Below, piece by piece: positions 1 through 6,084 of a stretch of 6,084 nt of DNA. The DNA is taken from positions 1 to 6,084 of the forward strand of contig DOWL01000231.1 of the NCBI GenBank assembly GCA_003519585.1, given 5' to 3'. The stretch is from Nocardioides sp. (GTDB taxonomy: Bacteria > Actinomycetota > Actinomycetes > Propionibacteriales > Nocardioidaceae). Positions within the stretch are counted from its first letter, which is position 1; each line of letters starts with the position of its first letter. The notes under the pieces are model-generated. The model saw only the letters and a list, made by a program, of their open reading frames with translations, was not told the origin of the DNA and searched no databases. The translations under genes were made by a program, and so were the position numbers.

Positions 1-1274
1 CGGTCCGGCTGGTCGAGGGTACGGCGGGCGGCTCGATGTACCGCTTCGAGAAGAACCCCGACTACTGGCAGGGCGAGCCGCACATCGACGAGGTCGTCTT
101 CCGCGTCTACAAGAGCGACGACCCGATGGTGCAGGCGTTGATCAAGGGCGAGATCGACTTCGCCGACGACATCACCCCGCTGCAGGTGCAGGCGCTCCAG
201 AGCGAGGACGGCATCACCGCCATCAACGGGAGCTCACCGGGCTTCGACGAGATCGCCTTCAACACCGGTGCCGTCGACACCGAGACCGGCGAGCCCCTCG
301 GTGACGGCAACCCGGCCCTGAAGGACCCGAAGTTCCGGCACGCCTTGGGCTACGCGCTCGACCTCGACCAGATCATCGAGAAGGTCTACCAAGGGGCCGG
401 GCTCCCGGGAGACACGATCGTCCCGCCCGCCTACTCGCAGTGGAAGTGGACCCCGCCGGAGGACGAGGCGTTCACCTTCGACCTCGACAAGGCCGGCGCG
501 CTGCTCGACGAAGCAGGCTACACCGAGGGCTCCGACGGCAAGCGGACCATGCCGGACGGCTCGCCGATCGGCACGCTGCGGCTCTTCGCTCGCAGCGAGA
601 ACAAGAAGTCCGTCGACACCATGAACTACTTCAAGGAGTGGCTGGGCGAGCTCGGGATCGACTCCGAGCTGACCACGATGGAGAGCAACAAACTCACCAA
701 CGTGATCCTCGACGGCGAGTTCGACGCCTTCCAGTGGGGCTGGTACGTCGAGCCCGACCCCGACTCGATGCTGAGCTACATGACCTGCGACCAGCGCGGC
801 GGGTGGTCGGACTCGTGGTACTGCAACCCGGAGTACGACGCGCTCTACACCCAGCAGAACGGCTCGACCGACGACGCCGCACGCGTCGAGACCGTGAAGC
901 AGATGCAGGAGATGCTGTTCAACGACTCGCCCTATCTCGTCACGGCGTACAACACCCTCGGCGAGGCGTTCCGCAGCGACCGGTTCGCCTGCTTCCAGCC
1001 CCAGCCCGACCCGGGTGGCGTCCTGCTGTTCCAGTACGGCGCGCACAACTACCTCAACGCGCGACCCGTCGCCGAGGCCGGTGACTGCGACGGCGTCACG
1101 ACCGCGCTCGGCGCCGAGGGCGTCTCGCAGGGCGGCGGCGCGAGCGGTGCCGACTCCGACGAGGGGAGCAACACCGCGGTGGTGGTCGTCGGCGTGATCG
1201 TCGTGGCCGCCCTGGTGATCGGCCTCGGCTTCTGGGCGATCATGCGGCGGTCGAGCGTCGCCGACCGCGAATGA
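1..1274 (+). CDS. Peptide/nickel-type ABC transporter substrate-binding protein (SBP family 5), 5'-partial, with C-terminal membrane anchor
   Basis: This is the extracytoplasmic receptor that captures the solute and hands it to the two permeases encoded next. The reading frame is open from the left edge (first full codon at position 3) and ends at TGA 1272-1274, giving 423 visible residues. The opening stretch, RLVEG then FEKNPDYWQGEPHIDEVVF, is the block usually found about a third of the way into family 5 binding proteins. I therefore infer that the signal peptide and roughly 150-200 residues are missing. Later family-typical pieces are KFRHALGYALD and the segment around WYCNPEYDALY. Four cysteines (visible residues 262, 274, 330, 362) could form disulfides outside the cell. 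The protein ends with a Gly/Ser/Asp-rich linker (about 368-390), a strongly hydrophobic segment (about 391-414) and an Arg-containing tail. The stop overlaps the next gene's ATG by four bases. The ligand cannot be predicted; peptides, opines, sugars and other small solutes are all known for this family. Confidence 0.95.
   Translation, partial: VRLVEGTAGGSMYRFEKNPDYWQGEPHIDEVVFRVYKSDDPMVQALIKGEIDFADDITPLQVQALQSEDGITAINGSSPGFDEIAFNTGAVDTETGEPLGDGNPALKDPKFRHALGYALDLDQIIEKVYQGAGLPGDTIVPPAYSQWKWTPPEDEAFTFDLDKAGALLDEAGYTEGSDGKRTMPDGSPIGTLRLFARSENKKSVDTMNYFKEWLGELGIDSELTTMESNKLTNVILDGEFDAFQWGWYVEPDPDSMLSYMTCDQRGGWSDSWYCNPEYDALYTQQNGSTDDAARVETVKQMQEMLFNDSPYLVTAYNTLGEAFRSDRFACFQPQPDPGGVLLFQYGAHNYLNARPVAEAGDCDGVTTALGAEGVSQGGGASGADSDEGSNTAVVVVGVIVVAALVIGLGFWAIMRRSSVADRE
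1104..1271 (+). other. C-terminal linker and transmembrane anchor of the binding protein
   Basis: Within the binding-protein gene, a low-complexity linker rich in Gly, Ala, Ser, Asp and Glu (about 1104-1172) leads into an uninterrupted hydrophobic run of Val, Ile, Ala, Leu and Gly, about 24 residues long (about 1173-1244). A short tail beginning MRRSS follows. The two arginines directly after the hydrophobic run fit the positive-inside rule, so the tail should be cytoplasmic and the binding domain outside. Most bacterial family 5 proteins are anchored by an N-terminal lipid instead. Whether this one also has a lipobox cannot be seen because the N-terminus lies outside the window. Confidence 0.8.
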
Positions 1275-2326
1275 CCGAGTTCGCTGCCGCCGGGCACTCG
1301 GTCTCCGAGGCGGTCGCCGAGCAGGAGGCCGGATCAGGCAAGCGGAAGAGCTACGGCCGCTACGTGCTGGGCAAGGTGCTCGGCTCGTTGGGCAGCCTCT
1401 TCTTCGTCATGGTGGTGGGCTTCTTCCTGTTCCGGGTGCTGCCCGGTGACCCGGCGCGGACCCTGGGCCGCGGCCGGTTCAAGACCCCGGAGCAGCTCGA
1501 GGCCTTCCGCGCGCAATACGGCCTGGACCAGCCGTTGCCGCTGCAGTTCCTGACGTACCTCAAGACCACCTTCACCGGCGACATGGCCGAGTCGCTGCGC
1601 TACCGCGTGCCGGTCTCGGACCTGATCATCGACCGGCTCTGGCCAACGCTGCTCCTGGTCGGCATCTCCACCGTGCTGGCCACGATCATCGGCGTCTACC
1701 TCGGCGTCATCAGCGCCTGGAACCGCGGCAAGCCCGTCGACAAGATCACCACCGGCAGCACGCTGACCCTCTATTCGATGCCGGAGTGGTGGCTCGGCCT
1801 GCTGCTGATCGCGGCGTTCGCCGTCGGCGCCGGCCCACTGCCAGGCATCTTCCCGACCGGTGGGCTGCACTCGGTCGATGCGGTGCCGGGGACGGTCGGC
1901 TACGTGCTCGACACCGCCCTGCACCTGGTGCTGCCGATCCTGACGCTGGTACTTGTCTACCTGGCGGACTTCTCGCTGATCATGCGCTCCTCGCTGCTCG
2001 ACGAGCTCGGCGAGGACTACCTGACCACGGCTCGGGCCAAGGGGCTCCGCGACGTCGTCGTACGCCGGCGGCACGCCGTCCGCAACGCGATGCTGCCGAC
2101 AACCACGCTGATCGCGCTGTCCATCGGCTTCGTCGTCTCGGGCGCGATCACGGTGGAGACGGTGTTCTCCATACCAGGGTTGGGGCTGCTGGCGACCGAG
2201 GCGCTGACCATCCCCGACTATCCGGTGCTCCAGGGCACCTTCCTCATCACGTCGGCCGCGGTCATCCTCGCCAACCTGGCCGCCAACCTGATCTATGGCC
2301 TGCTCGACCCGCGGGTGCGCACATGA
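1271..2326 (+). CDS. ABC transporter permease, DppB/OppB-like
   Basis: First membrane subunit of the importer; with the next gene product it forms the translocation channel in the cytoplasmic membrane. The protein has 351 residues, slightly longer than the usual 310-340 because of a hydrophilic N-terminal stretch of about 33 residues. Six hydrophobic segments are visible near residues 35-57, 125-149, 168-188, 216-237, 275-297 and 320-345. Segment 1 is followed by RVLPGDPA, a hallmark of DppB-type permeases. The cytoplasmic EAA loop that docks onto the ATPase is at about 248-276 (EDYLTTARAKGLRD, then RHAVRNAMLP) and keeps the conserved Gly258. The ending IYGLLDPRVR is also typical. The ATG was chosen because it overlaps the upstream stop as ATGA (1271-1274). 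No Shine-Dalgarno sequence is obvious, so translation probably restarts from the preceding gene. Confidence 0.96.
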   Translation: MTEFAAAGHSVSEAVAEQEAGSGKRKSYGRYVLGKVLGSLGSLFFVMVVGFFLFRVLPGDPARTLGRGRFKTPEQLEAFRAQYGLDQPLPLQFLTYLKTTFTGDMAESLRYRVPVSDLIIDRLWPTLLLVGISTVLATIIGVYLGVISAWNRGKPVDKITTGSTLTLYSMPEWWLGLLLIAAFAVGAGPLPGIFPTGGLHSVDAVPGTVGYVLDTALHLVLPILTLVLVYLADFSLIMRSSLLDELGEDYLTTARAKGLRDVVVRRRHAVRNAMLPTTTLIALSIGFVVSGAITVETVFSIPGLGLLATEALTIPDYPVLQGTFLITSAAVILANLAANLIYGLLDPRVRT

Positions 2327-3249
2327 CCACCACCCCCACTTCCGTCGCGCCCGCCGCACAGCTCACGCCGCGCCAGGTGGCCCGTCGCCGCCGGGCGCAG
2401 TCGGCGCGCCGTACCTGGGCCAGTTTCCGCAGCCACAAGTCGGGGCTCTTCGGCCTCGGCCTGCTGCTGTTCTTCGTGGCCATCGCGCTCCTCGCGCCGC
2501 TGCTGGCCAGCAGCGAGGGCCTCGAGGTCACCAAGGCGACCGGCGGCGTGCTCGAGCCGCCGTCGGCCGAGTATCCGCTCGGCACCGACGAGAACGGCCG
2601 CTCGATCCTCACCCTGCTGATGTGGGGAGCCCGGATCTCGTTGTTCGTCGGACTGCTGGCCACCCTGATCTCGATGATCATCGGCACCCTGATCGGCCTG
2701 GCGTCCGGCTTCTTCGAGGGCTGGCCGGCACGCGTGCTGTTCCGGGTCACCGAGTGGTTCCTGGTGATCCCCTTCGTGCCGCTGGCGATCGTGCTCGCCA
2801 CCGTGCTCGGCCGCTCGCTCATCAACATCGTCATCGTCGTCGGTGTCACCGGCTGGGCCAGCACCGCGATGCTGATCCGCAGCCAGACCCTGTCGATCAA
2901 GGAGCGCCCGTACGTCGAGCGGGCGCGGGTGCTCGGCGCGGGTCGCTGGCACCAGATGTCGCGACACGTCCTGCCCAACGTGATGCCCATGGTCTTCGCC
3001 AACACCACGCTCACCGTCGCGCTCGCGATCCTCGCCGAGACCACGCTGAGCTTCCTCGGGCTCGGCGACCCGACCCGGGTCTCGTGGGGCACGATGCTGG
3101 AGGACGCGTTCGCGGTGGGTGCGATGACCACCGGAGCCTGGTGGTACATCGTCCCGCCGGGCGTCTGCGTGGTCCTGGTGGTGCTCGCCTTCACCCTCGT
3201 GGGACAGGCGCTCGAAGAGGTCTTCAACCCCCGGCTGCGTGAGCGGTGA
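2323..3249 (+). CDS. ABC transporter permease, DppC/OppC-like
   Basis: Second membrane subunit, pairing with the DppB-like permease. The protein has 308 residues, normal for the family. A basic cytoplasmic N-terminus ([10 protein letters not shown] near 21-30) precedes the first membrane segment (about 41-63). The family hallmark [13 protein letters not shown] follows at 85-97, leading into GARISL and the core membrane segments (about 105-128, 145-165, 167-187, 221-246 and 275-296). The EAA loop contacting the ATPase is at about 194-220 ([13 protein letters not shown], then RHVLPNV). [10 protein letters not shown] (241-250), SWGTML (254-259) and the ending FNPRLR are also diagnostic. The frame stays open upstream to 1786, but that part lies out of frame inside the previous permease gene and has no permease homology. 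The ATG at 2323 overlaps the previous stop as ATGA and places the basic N-terminus correctly. Confidence 0.96.
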   Translation: MTTTPTSVAPAAQLTPRQVARRRRAQSARRTWASFRSHKSGLFGLGLLLFFVAIALLAPLLASSEGLEVTKATGGVLEPPSAEYPLGTDENGRSILTLLMWGARISLFVGLLATLISMIIGTLIGLASGFFEGWPARVLFRVTEWFLVIPFVPLAIVLATVLGRSLINIVIVVGVTGWASTAMLIRSQTLSIKERPYVERARVLGAGRWHQMSRHVLPNVMPMVFANTTLTVALAILAETTLSFLGLGDPTRVSWGTMLEDAFAVGAMTTGAWWYIVPPGVCVVLVVLAFTLVGQALEEVFNPRLRER

Positions 3250-4247
3250 GCGCCATGTCGGAGGAGACCGTCTCACCGGAGGCCGGGCCGCTCCTCGCCC
3301 TGCGCGGGCTGACGGTGACCTACCGGACCGAGGAGGGCCCGCTGCCCGCCGTACGCGGCGTCGACCTCACCCTCGCGCCCGGCGAGGTGGTCGGACTGGC
3401 CGGCGAGTCCGGCTGCGGCAAGTCGACGCTGGTCAGCACCGTGCTGCGCCTGCAGTCCACGGGCGCGAAGGTCGGCGGCGAGGTGCTGGTCCTCGGTCAG
3501 GACGTGCAGACGATCAGCTGGGGCAAGCTGCGCGCGCTGCGCTGGGCCGACGCCTCGATCGTCTTCCAGGGCGCCCTGCACTCGCTCAACCCCGTGCAGC
3601 GGATCGGCCGGCAGATCGCCGAGCCGATCCAGGTCCACGAGCCCGGGCTCTCGACCGACGCCGTCCAGCGGCGGGTAGAGGAGCTGCTCGAGCAAGTGGG
3701 GCTCAGCGCCTCGCGGTCGCGGTCGTACCCGCATCAGCTCTCCGGCGGACAGAAGCAGCGCGTGATGATCGCGATGGCGCTGGCCTGCCGGCCGCAGCTC
3801 ATCGTGGCCGACGAGCCGACGACTGCCCTCGATGTGATGGTGCAGGCCCAGATCCTGGACCTGTTGCGCGACCTCGTGCGCGACCTCGACGTGGGGCTGC
3901 TGATCATCAGCCACGACCTGTCCGTGCTCGCCGACGTGTGCGACCGGGTGTTGGTGATGTACGCCGGCCGGGTGGTCGAGAGCGGCAGCGCCGCCGAGGT
4001 GTTCTCGCAACCGCTGCACCCCTACACAGCCGCGCTCTCCGGAGCCTTCCCGCGGATCGGCGACCCGGCCGCCCGCTACGCCCCCGCGGGGCTCGCCGGC
4101 GACCCACCCGACCCACGGTCGCTGCCCGAGGGCTGCTCGTTCGCCCCCCGCTGCCCGCAGGCGATCGACCGGTGCACCGAGGCCGAGCCACCGCTGGTCG
4201 AGGTGCAGGGCCGACCCGTCGCGTGCATCCGGGCAGGTGAGTCGTGA
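3246..4247 (+). CDS. ABC transporter ATP-binding protein, DppD/OppD-like
   Basis: Cytoplasmic ATPase that powers the importer, probably as a heterodimer with the next gene product. The protein has 333 residues. Walker A is GESGCGKST (53-61), the Q-loop Gln is 108 (in [11 protein letters not shown]), the signature is LSGGQKQR (165-172), Walker B is [12 protein letters not shown] (185-196) with catalytic Glu190, and the switch His is 223 (ISHDLS). All catalytic elements are intact. The C-terminal oligopeptide/dipeptide transporter extension carries four cysteines (297, 303, 310, 327), spaced Cx5Cx6Cx16C. In a crystallised DppD from Thermoanaerobacter this extension binds a [4Fe-4S] cluster. The GTG start overlaps the preceding stop as GTGA (3246-3249). 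An ATG three codons on (3255) is an alternative, with a weak GGTGAG four bases before it. Either choice leaves the domain unchanged. Confidence 0.96.
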   Translation: MSAMSEETVSPEAGPLLALRGLTVTYRTEEGPLPAVRGVDLTLAPGEVVGLAGESGCGKSTLVSTVLRLQSTGAKVGGEVLVLGQDVQTISWGKLRALRWADASIVFQGALHSLNPVQRIGRQIAEPIQVHEPGLSTDAVQRRVEELLEQVGLSASRSRSYPHQLSGGQKQRVMIAMALACRPQLIVADEPTTALDVMVQAQILDLLRDLVRDLDVGLLIISHDLSVLADVCDRVLVMYAGRVVESGSAAEVFSQPLHPYTAALSGAFPRIGDPAARYAPAGLAGDPPDPRSLPEGCSFAPRCPQAIDRCTEAEPPLVEVQGRPVACIRAGES

Positions 4248-5257
4248 CCACCGACGGACCGCTCCTGGAGGCGCGTGGCGTCCGAGTCGAGTTCACGACC
4301 CGCTCAGGGCATGTCGCCCGCGCCCTGGACGGCGTCGACCTGTCCGTGCCGCGCGGCGAGGTGCTGGCCATCGTGGGCGAGTCCGGCTCCGGCAAGACCA
4401 CGCTCGCCCGCACGCTGATGGGGCTGGCCAAGCCGACCTCGGGCCAGGTGCTCTTCGAGGGCAAGCCGCTCAGCCACTCCACCCGGGCGATGCGCGCCTA
4501 CCGGCGTCGGGTCCAGATGGTCCTGCAGGATGCCGCCGGCTCACTCAACCCCCGGCAGACCGTCTACGAGTCCGTCGCCGAGGGCATCCGGCTGCACGGG
4601 CTCGACCGCTCCGACGAGCAGGGCCGCAGCGAGGCCGAGCAAGTCGCTGCGGCGTTGTCCGAGGCGGGGCTGCGGCCGCCCGAGCGGCTGTTCCTGCGCT
4701 ACCCGCACGAGCTGTCGGGCGGCCAGAAGCAGCGCGTGCTGATCGCCGGCGCGCTGGCCTTGCGACCCGAGCTCGTGCTCGCCGACGAACCGGTCTCCTC
4801 GCTGGACGCCTCGATCCGCGGCGAGATCCTGGCCCTGCTGCTCAAGCTGCGCCAGGACCTCGGGATGGGCGTCGTGGTGGTCACCCACGACCTCGGCCTG
4901 GCCTGGAACATCGCCGACCGGATCGCGGTGATGTACCTCGGCCGGGTCGTGGAGTACGGCACGACCGAGGAGGTGCTCACCGCCCCGAAGCACCCCTACA
5001 CGAAGGCCCTGCTGTCCGTCGTACCGGAGATCGAGCATCTGGAGCCCGTGGTCCTCACCGGCGAGATCCCCGACCCCACCCGGATCCCCGCCGGGTGCCG
5101 GTTCCACCCACGTTGCCCCGCGCGCACCGACGGCACCACCGACCACGCCGGCATCGACGTCGCCTGCCGCACCGAGTCGCTCCCGATCCTCCCGGCCACC
5201 GGCGAGCACCGCGCTGCATGTCACCTGGAAGCGGCTCTCGCCGCACCACCGGGATAG
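4244..5257 (+). CDS. ABC transporter ATP-binding protein, DppF/OppF-like
   Basis: Second cytoplasmic ATPase of the importer, 337 residues. Walker A is GESGSGKTT (45-53), the Q-loop Gln is 95 (in [13 protein letters not shown]), the signature is LSGGQKQR (157-164), Walker B is [12 protein letters not shown] (177-188) with catalytic Glu182, and the switch His is 215 (VTHDLG). VSSLD after Walker B, where the first ATPase has TTALD, is typical of the DppF/OppF type. The motifs are complete, so both ATP sites of the pair should be active. The C-terminal extension keeps CRFHPRC (Cys285, Cys291), but the next cysteines come late (Cys308, Cys326). The spacing is thus Cx5Cx16Cx17C, longer than in its partner. 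The GTG start overlaps the upstream stop as GTGA (4244-4247), with a weak AGGTGAG just before it. The gene ends at TAG 5255-5257 and is the last of the overlapping transporter genes. Confidence 0.96.
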   Translation: MTTDGPLLEARGVRVEFTTRSGHVARALDGVDLSVPRGEVLAIVGESGSGKTTLARTLMGLAKPTSGQVLFEGKPLSHSTRAMRAYRRRVQMVLQDAAGSLNPRQTVYESVAEGIRLHGLDRSDEQGRSEAEQVAAALSEAGLRPPERLFLRYPHELSGGQKQRVLIAGALALRPELVLADEPVSSLDASIRGEILALLLKLRQDLGMGVVVVTHDLGLAWNIADRIAVMYLGRVVEYGTTEEVLTAPKHPYTKALLSVVPEIEHLEPVVLTGEIPDPTRIPAGCRFHPRCPARTDGTTDHAGIDVACRTESLPILPATGEHRAACHLEAALAAPPG

Positions 5258-5258
5258 T

Positions 5259-5286
5259 CCCAGCGACGAGATCTCGACAGGCTGGG
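5259..5286 (+). repeat. Nested inverted repeat after the transporter operon (possible weak hairpin)
   Basis: Two bases after the last transporter stop, CCCAGC (5259-5264) pairs with GCTGGG (5281-5286) around a 16-base middle. That middle contains the perfect 10-bp palindrome CGAGATCTCG (5267-5276), offset by one base from the outer centre. There is no T-run after it, so it does not meet the usual form of an intrinsic terminator. It could be a weak RNA hairpin that ends or stabilises the transporter mRNA, a remnant of a dispersed intergenic repeat, or chance in GC-rich DNA. Confidence 0.4.
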
Positions 5287-5306
5287 CCACGGGGTGACAC
5301 CCTTGG

Positions 5307-5332
5307 CCTTACTGACTCGCGAATCAGTAAGG
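5307..5332. promoter_or_regulatory. 26-bp palindrome, likely operator for a TetR-type repressor
   Basis: The arms CCTTACTGA (5307-5315) and TCAGTAAGG (5324-5332) are perfect reverse complements. They flank an 8-base centre with TCGCGA in the middle. Over the full 26 bp, 12 of 13 base pairs match; only C5316/A5323 fails. The length, symmetry and ACTGA...TCAGT style resemble operators of TetR-family repressors, which often sit just before or across the start of the gene they control. Here the right arm touches the ribosome binding site of the oxygenase gene, so bound protein would block transcription start or early elongation. The regulator gene is not in this window. No convincing -35/-10 pair is visible; GTGACA at 5294-5299 resembles a -35, but no matching -10 lies at normal spacing. 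Confidence 0.65.
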
Positions 5333-5336
5333 AGGA
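5329..5336 (+). promoter_or_regulatory. Ribosome binding site of the oxygenase gene
   Basis: AAGGAGGA is the strongest Shine-Dalgarno match in the window. Its AGGAGG core ends four bases before the GTG at 5340. This decides the start: the next in-frame candidate, ATG 5379, has only GGGAG immediately against it. The first four bases of the site are also part of the right arm of the palindrome. Confidence 0.8.
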
Positions 5337-5339
5337 GAC

Positions 5340-6084
5340 GTGACCGACGAGGAGCTACAGGCCGCACTCCCCCGGGAGATGTACGTCGACGGTGACCACT
5401 GGGCCTTGGAGCGGGACCGGGTGCTGTACGGCGAGTGGTACTGCGCGGGGCGGATCGACGACCTCGGCCTGGCCACTCCCAAGCGCGTCATCGCGATCGA
5501 GGTGGCCGACGAGTCGGTGCTGCTCACCAGCGCCGACGACGGCACCCTCCACGCGGCGTACAACGTCTGCCGGCATCGTGGCTCCCAGCTGTGCGTCCCC
5601 GGTCAGCCGGCCCGCGATGCCGGCTCGCTGCGTTGCCCCTACCACTCGTGGACCTACGCGCTGGACGGTTCGTTGCTCAAGGCGCCGCACGCCACGGTCA
5701 CCGACCCCGACGCCTTCGCGCTCCACCCGGTCGGCGTCGAGGCCTGGCAGGGCTTCGTCTTCGTCCACCTCACGCCGGCCCAAGCGCGGCCGCTGGCCGA
5801 GCAGGTCGGCCACGCCGACGCGGCGCTGCGCAACTACGGCATAGGCGACCTGGTCACGGGCCAGGTGCTGCGCTACGACGTCGCCGCCAACTACAAGGTG
5901 CTGCTCGAGAACTACAACGAGTGCTATCACTGCGGGCCGGTGCACCCCGAGCTCTCGCGGCTGGTCCCGTCGTTCGCCGGCGGTGGCGCCGATCTCGACT
6001 GGGACAACGGCATCCCGCACCGCGAGGGCGCGTGGACCTTCACCGTCACAGGTACGACGAGCCGCGCGCCACTGCCTGGTCTCG
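5340..6084 (+). CDS. Rieske [2Fe-2S] non-heme iron oxygenase, alpha (catalytic) subunit, 3'-partial
   Basis: The oxygenase component takes electrons from a reductase through its Rieske cluster to a mononuclear iron that activates O2 for hydroxylation or N-demethylation. The frame starts at GTG 5340 and runs off the window, giving 248 residues of a protein usually about 370-430 long. The Rieske ligands are Cys77-x-His79 and Cys99-x2-His102, in NVCRHRGS and CPYHSWTY. The catalytic domain begins with NYKVLLENYNECYHCGPVHP (184-203), whose His197 and His202 match two of the three iron ligands; the third, an Asp, lies downstream of the window. Glu194 occupies the bridging position that is Asp in naphthalene dioxygenase and Glu in carnitine monooxygenase CntA. 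This favours the quaternary-ammonium/betaine-type branch over classical aromatic dioxygenases, but the substrate is unproven. The gene lies 82 bases after the transporter, has its own strong RBS and a palindromic operator candidate, so it is probably regulated separately. Confidence 0.93.
   Translation, partial: MTDEELQAALPREMYVDGDHWALERDRVLYGEWYCAGRIDDLGLATPKRVIAIEVADESVLLTSADDGTLHAAYNVCRHRGSQLCVPGQPARDAGSLRCPYHSWTYALDGSLLKAPHATVTDPDAFALHPVGVEAWQGFVFVHLTPAQARPLAEQVGHADAALRNYGIGDLVTGQVLRYDVAANYKVLLENYNECYHCGPVHPELSRLVPSFAGGGADLDWDNGIPHREGAWTFTVTGTTSRAPLPGL

Noticed and set aside
234..1046. Long minus-strand open frame (270 codons) opposite the binding-protein gene
   Set aside because: It lies wholly opposite a well-supported gene, its product is low-complexity and has no recognisable motif, and open antisense frames are expected in DNA with GC-rich third positions.
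1786..2322. In-frame upstream extension of the DppC-like permease
   Set aside because: It overlaps the DppB-like gene out of frame and encodes Arg/Ala/Gly-rich sequence unlike any permease. The family N-terminus begins after 2323.
1334..3276. Several long minus-strand open frames (300-341 codons) opposite the two permease genes
   Set aside because: Their products are rich in Arg, Gln, Asp, Glu and His or in Ser, Thr and Arg, with no domains, and mirror the codon pattern of the permeases. They are shadows.
5259..5286. Rho-independent terminator after the transporter operon
   Set aside because: A 6-bp outer stem with a long, offset middle and no following T-run is too weak to call a terminator. 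It is listed only as an inverted repeat.
5294..5326. A sigma-70-type promoter with GTGACA as -35
   Set aside because: No TANNNT-like -10 lies 16-19 bases downstream; the sequence there is GC-rich (TCGCGA). The promoter position remains unknown.
3239..5343. Two alternative-frame + strand open frames (3239-4240 and 4237-5343) over the ATPase genes
   Set aside because: The products are Arg/Pro/Ala-rich without ATPase motifs, whereas the other frame has every Walker and signature motif.
5355..6020. Minus-strand frame of 221 codons and a + strand frame (5392-5844) over the oxygenase
   Set aside because: The GTG-started frame at 5340 has complete Rieske and iron-ligand motifs and a strong RBS. 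The others have no recognisable domain.
1..6084. CRISPR array, tRNA, insertion sequence, toxin-antitoxin, phage or defence system
   Set aside because: No regular repeats, cloverleaf-like sequence, transposase, terminal repeats or defence domains were seen. Apart from one 82-base gap, the window is filled by transporter and oxygenase genes.

Overview
The window looks like chromosomal DNA from a high-GC actinobacterium. The third codon positions are overwhelmingly G or C, several genes start with GTG, and genes are packed with 4-base overlaps. The style resembles Nocardioides and relatives, but that genus guess is an impression from codon use and protein style, not a search result.

All genes read on the + strand. 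Positions 1-5257 hold a near-complete peptide/nickel-type (Dpp/Opp, PepT family) ABC importer in the order substrate-binding protein, permease B, permease C, ATPase D, ATPase F. Only the 5' part of the binding-protein gene is cut off by the window edge. The four junctions are ATGA, ATGA, GTGA and GTGA overlaps, so the five proteins are probably made from one mRNA with coupled translation. The binding protein delivers substrate outside the membrane, the two permeases form the channel, and the two ATPases power it. The substrate cannot be read from sequence. The binding protein has a C-terminal membrane anchor, which is uncommon for bacterial members of its family.

Positions 5258-5339 are the only gap (82 bases). 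It contains a small nested inverted repeat just after the ATPase stop, then a 26-bp near-perfect palindrome that runs into a strong Shine-Dalgarno sequence. The palindrome looks like an operator for a TetR-type repressor.

From 5340 to the window end is the N-terminal part of a Rieske-type non-heme iron oxygenase alpha subunit, cut by the window edge. It has a full Rieske [2Fe-2S] motif and the two His ligands of the mononuclear iron. The inter-subunit bridging position carries Glu rather than the common Asp, a feature of quaternary-ammonium oxygenases such as CntA. A reasonable inference is a catabolic locus that imports a small compound (possibly N-methylated or peptide-like) and oxidises it under repressor control. 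Nothing in the window proves the transporter and the oxygenase share a substrate.

No tRNA, rRNA, CRISPR array, insertion sequence or phage feature was found, and no stretch over 300 bases lacks a gene. I see no clearly new biological system here. The more interesting points are the operator/RBS arrangement, the anchored binding protein, and altered cysteine spacing in the second ATPase.
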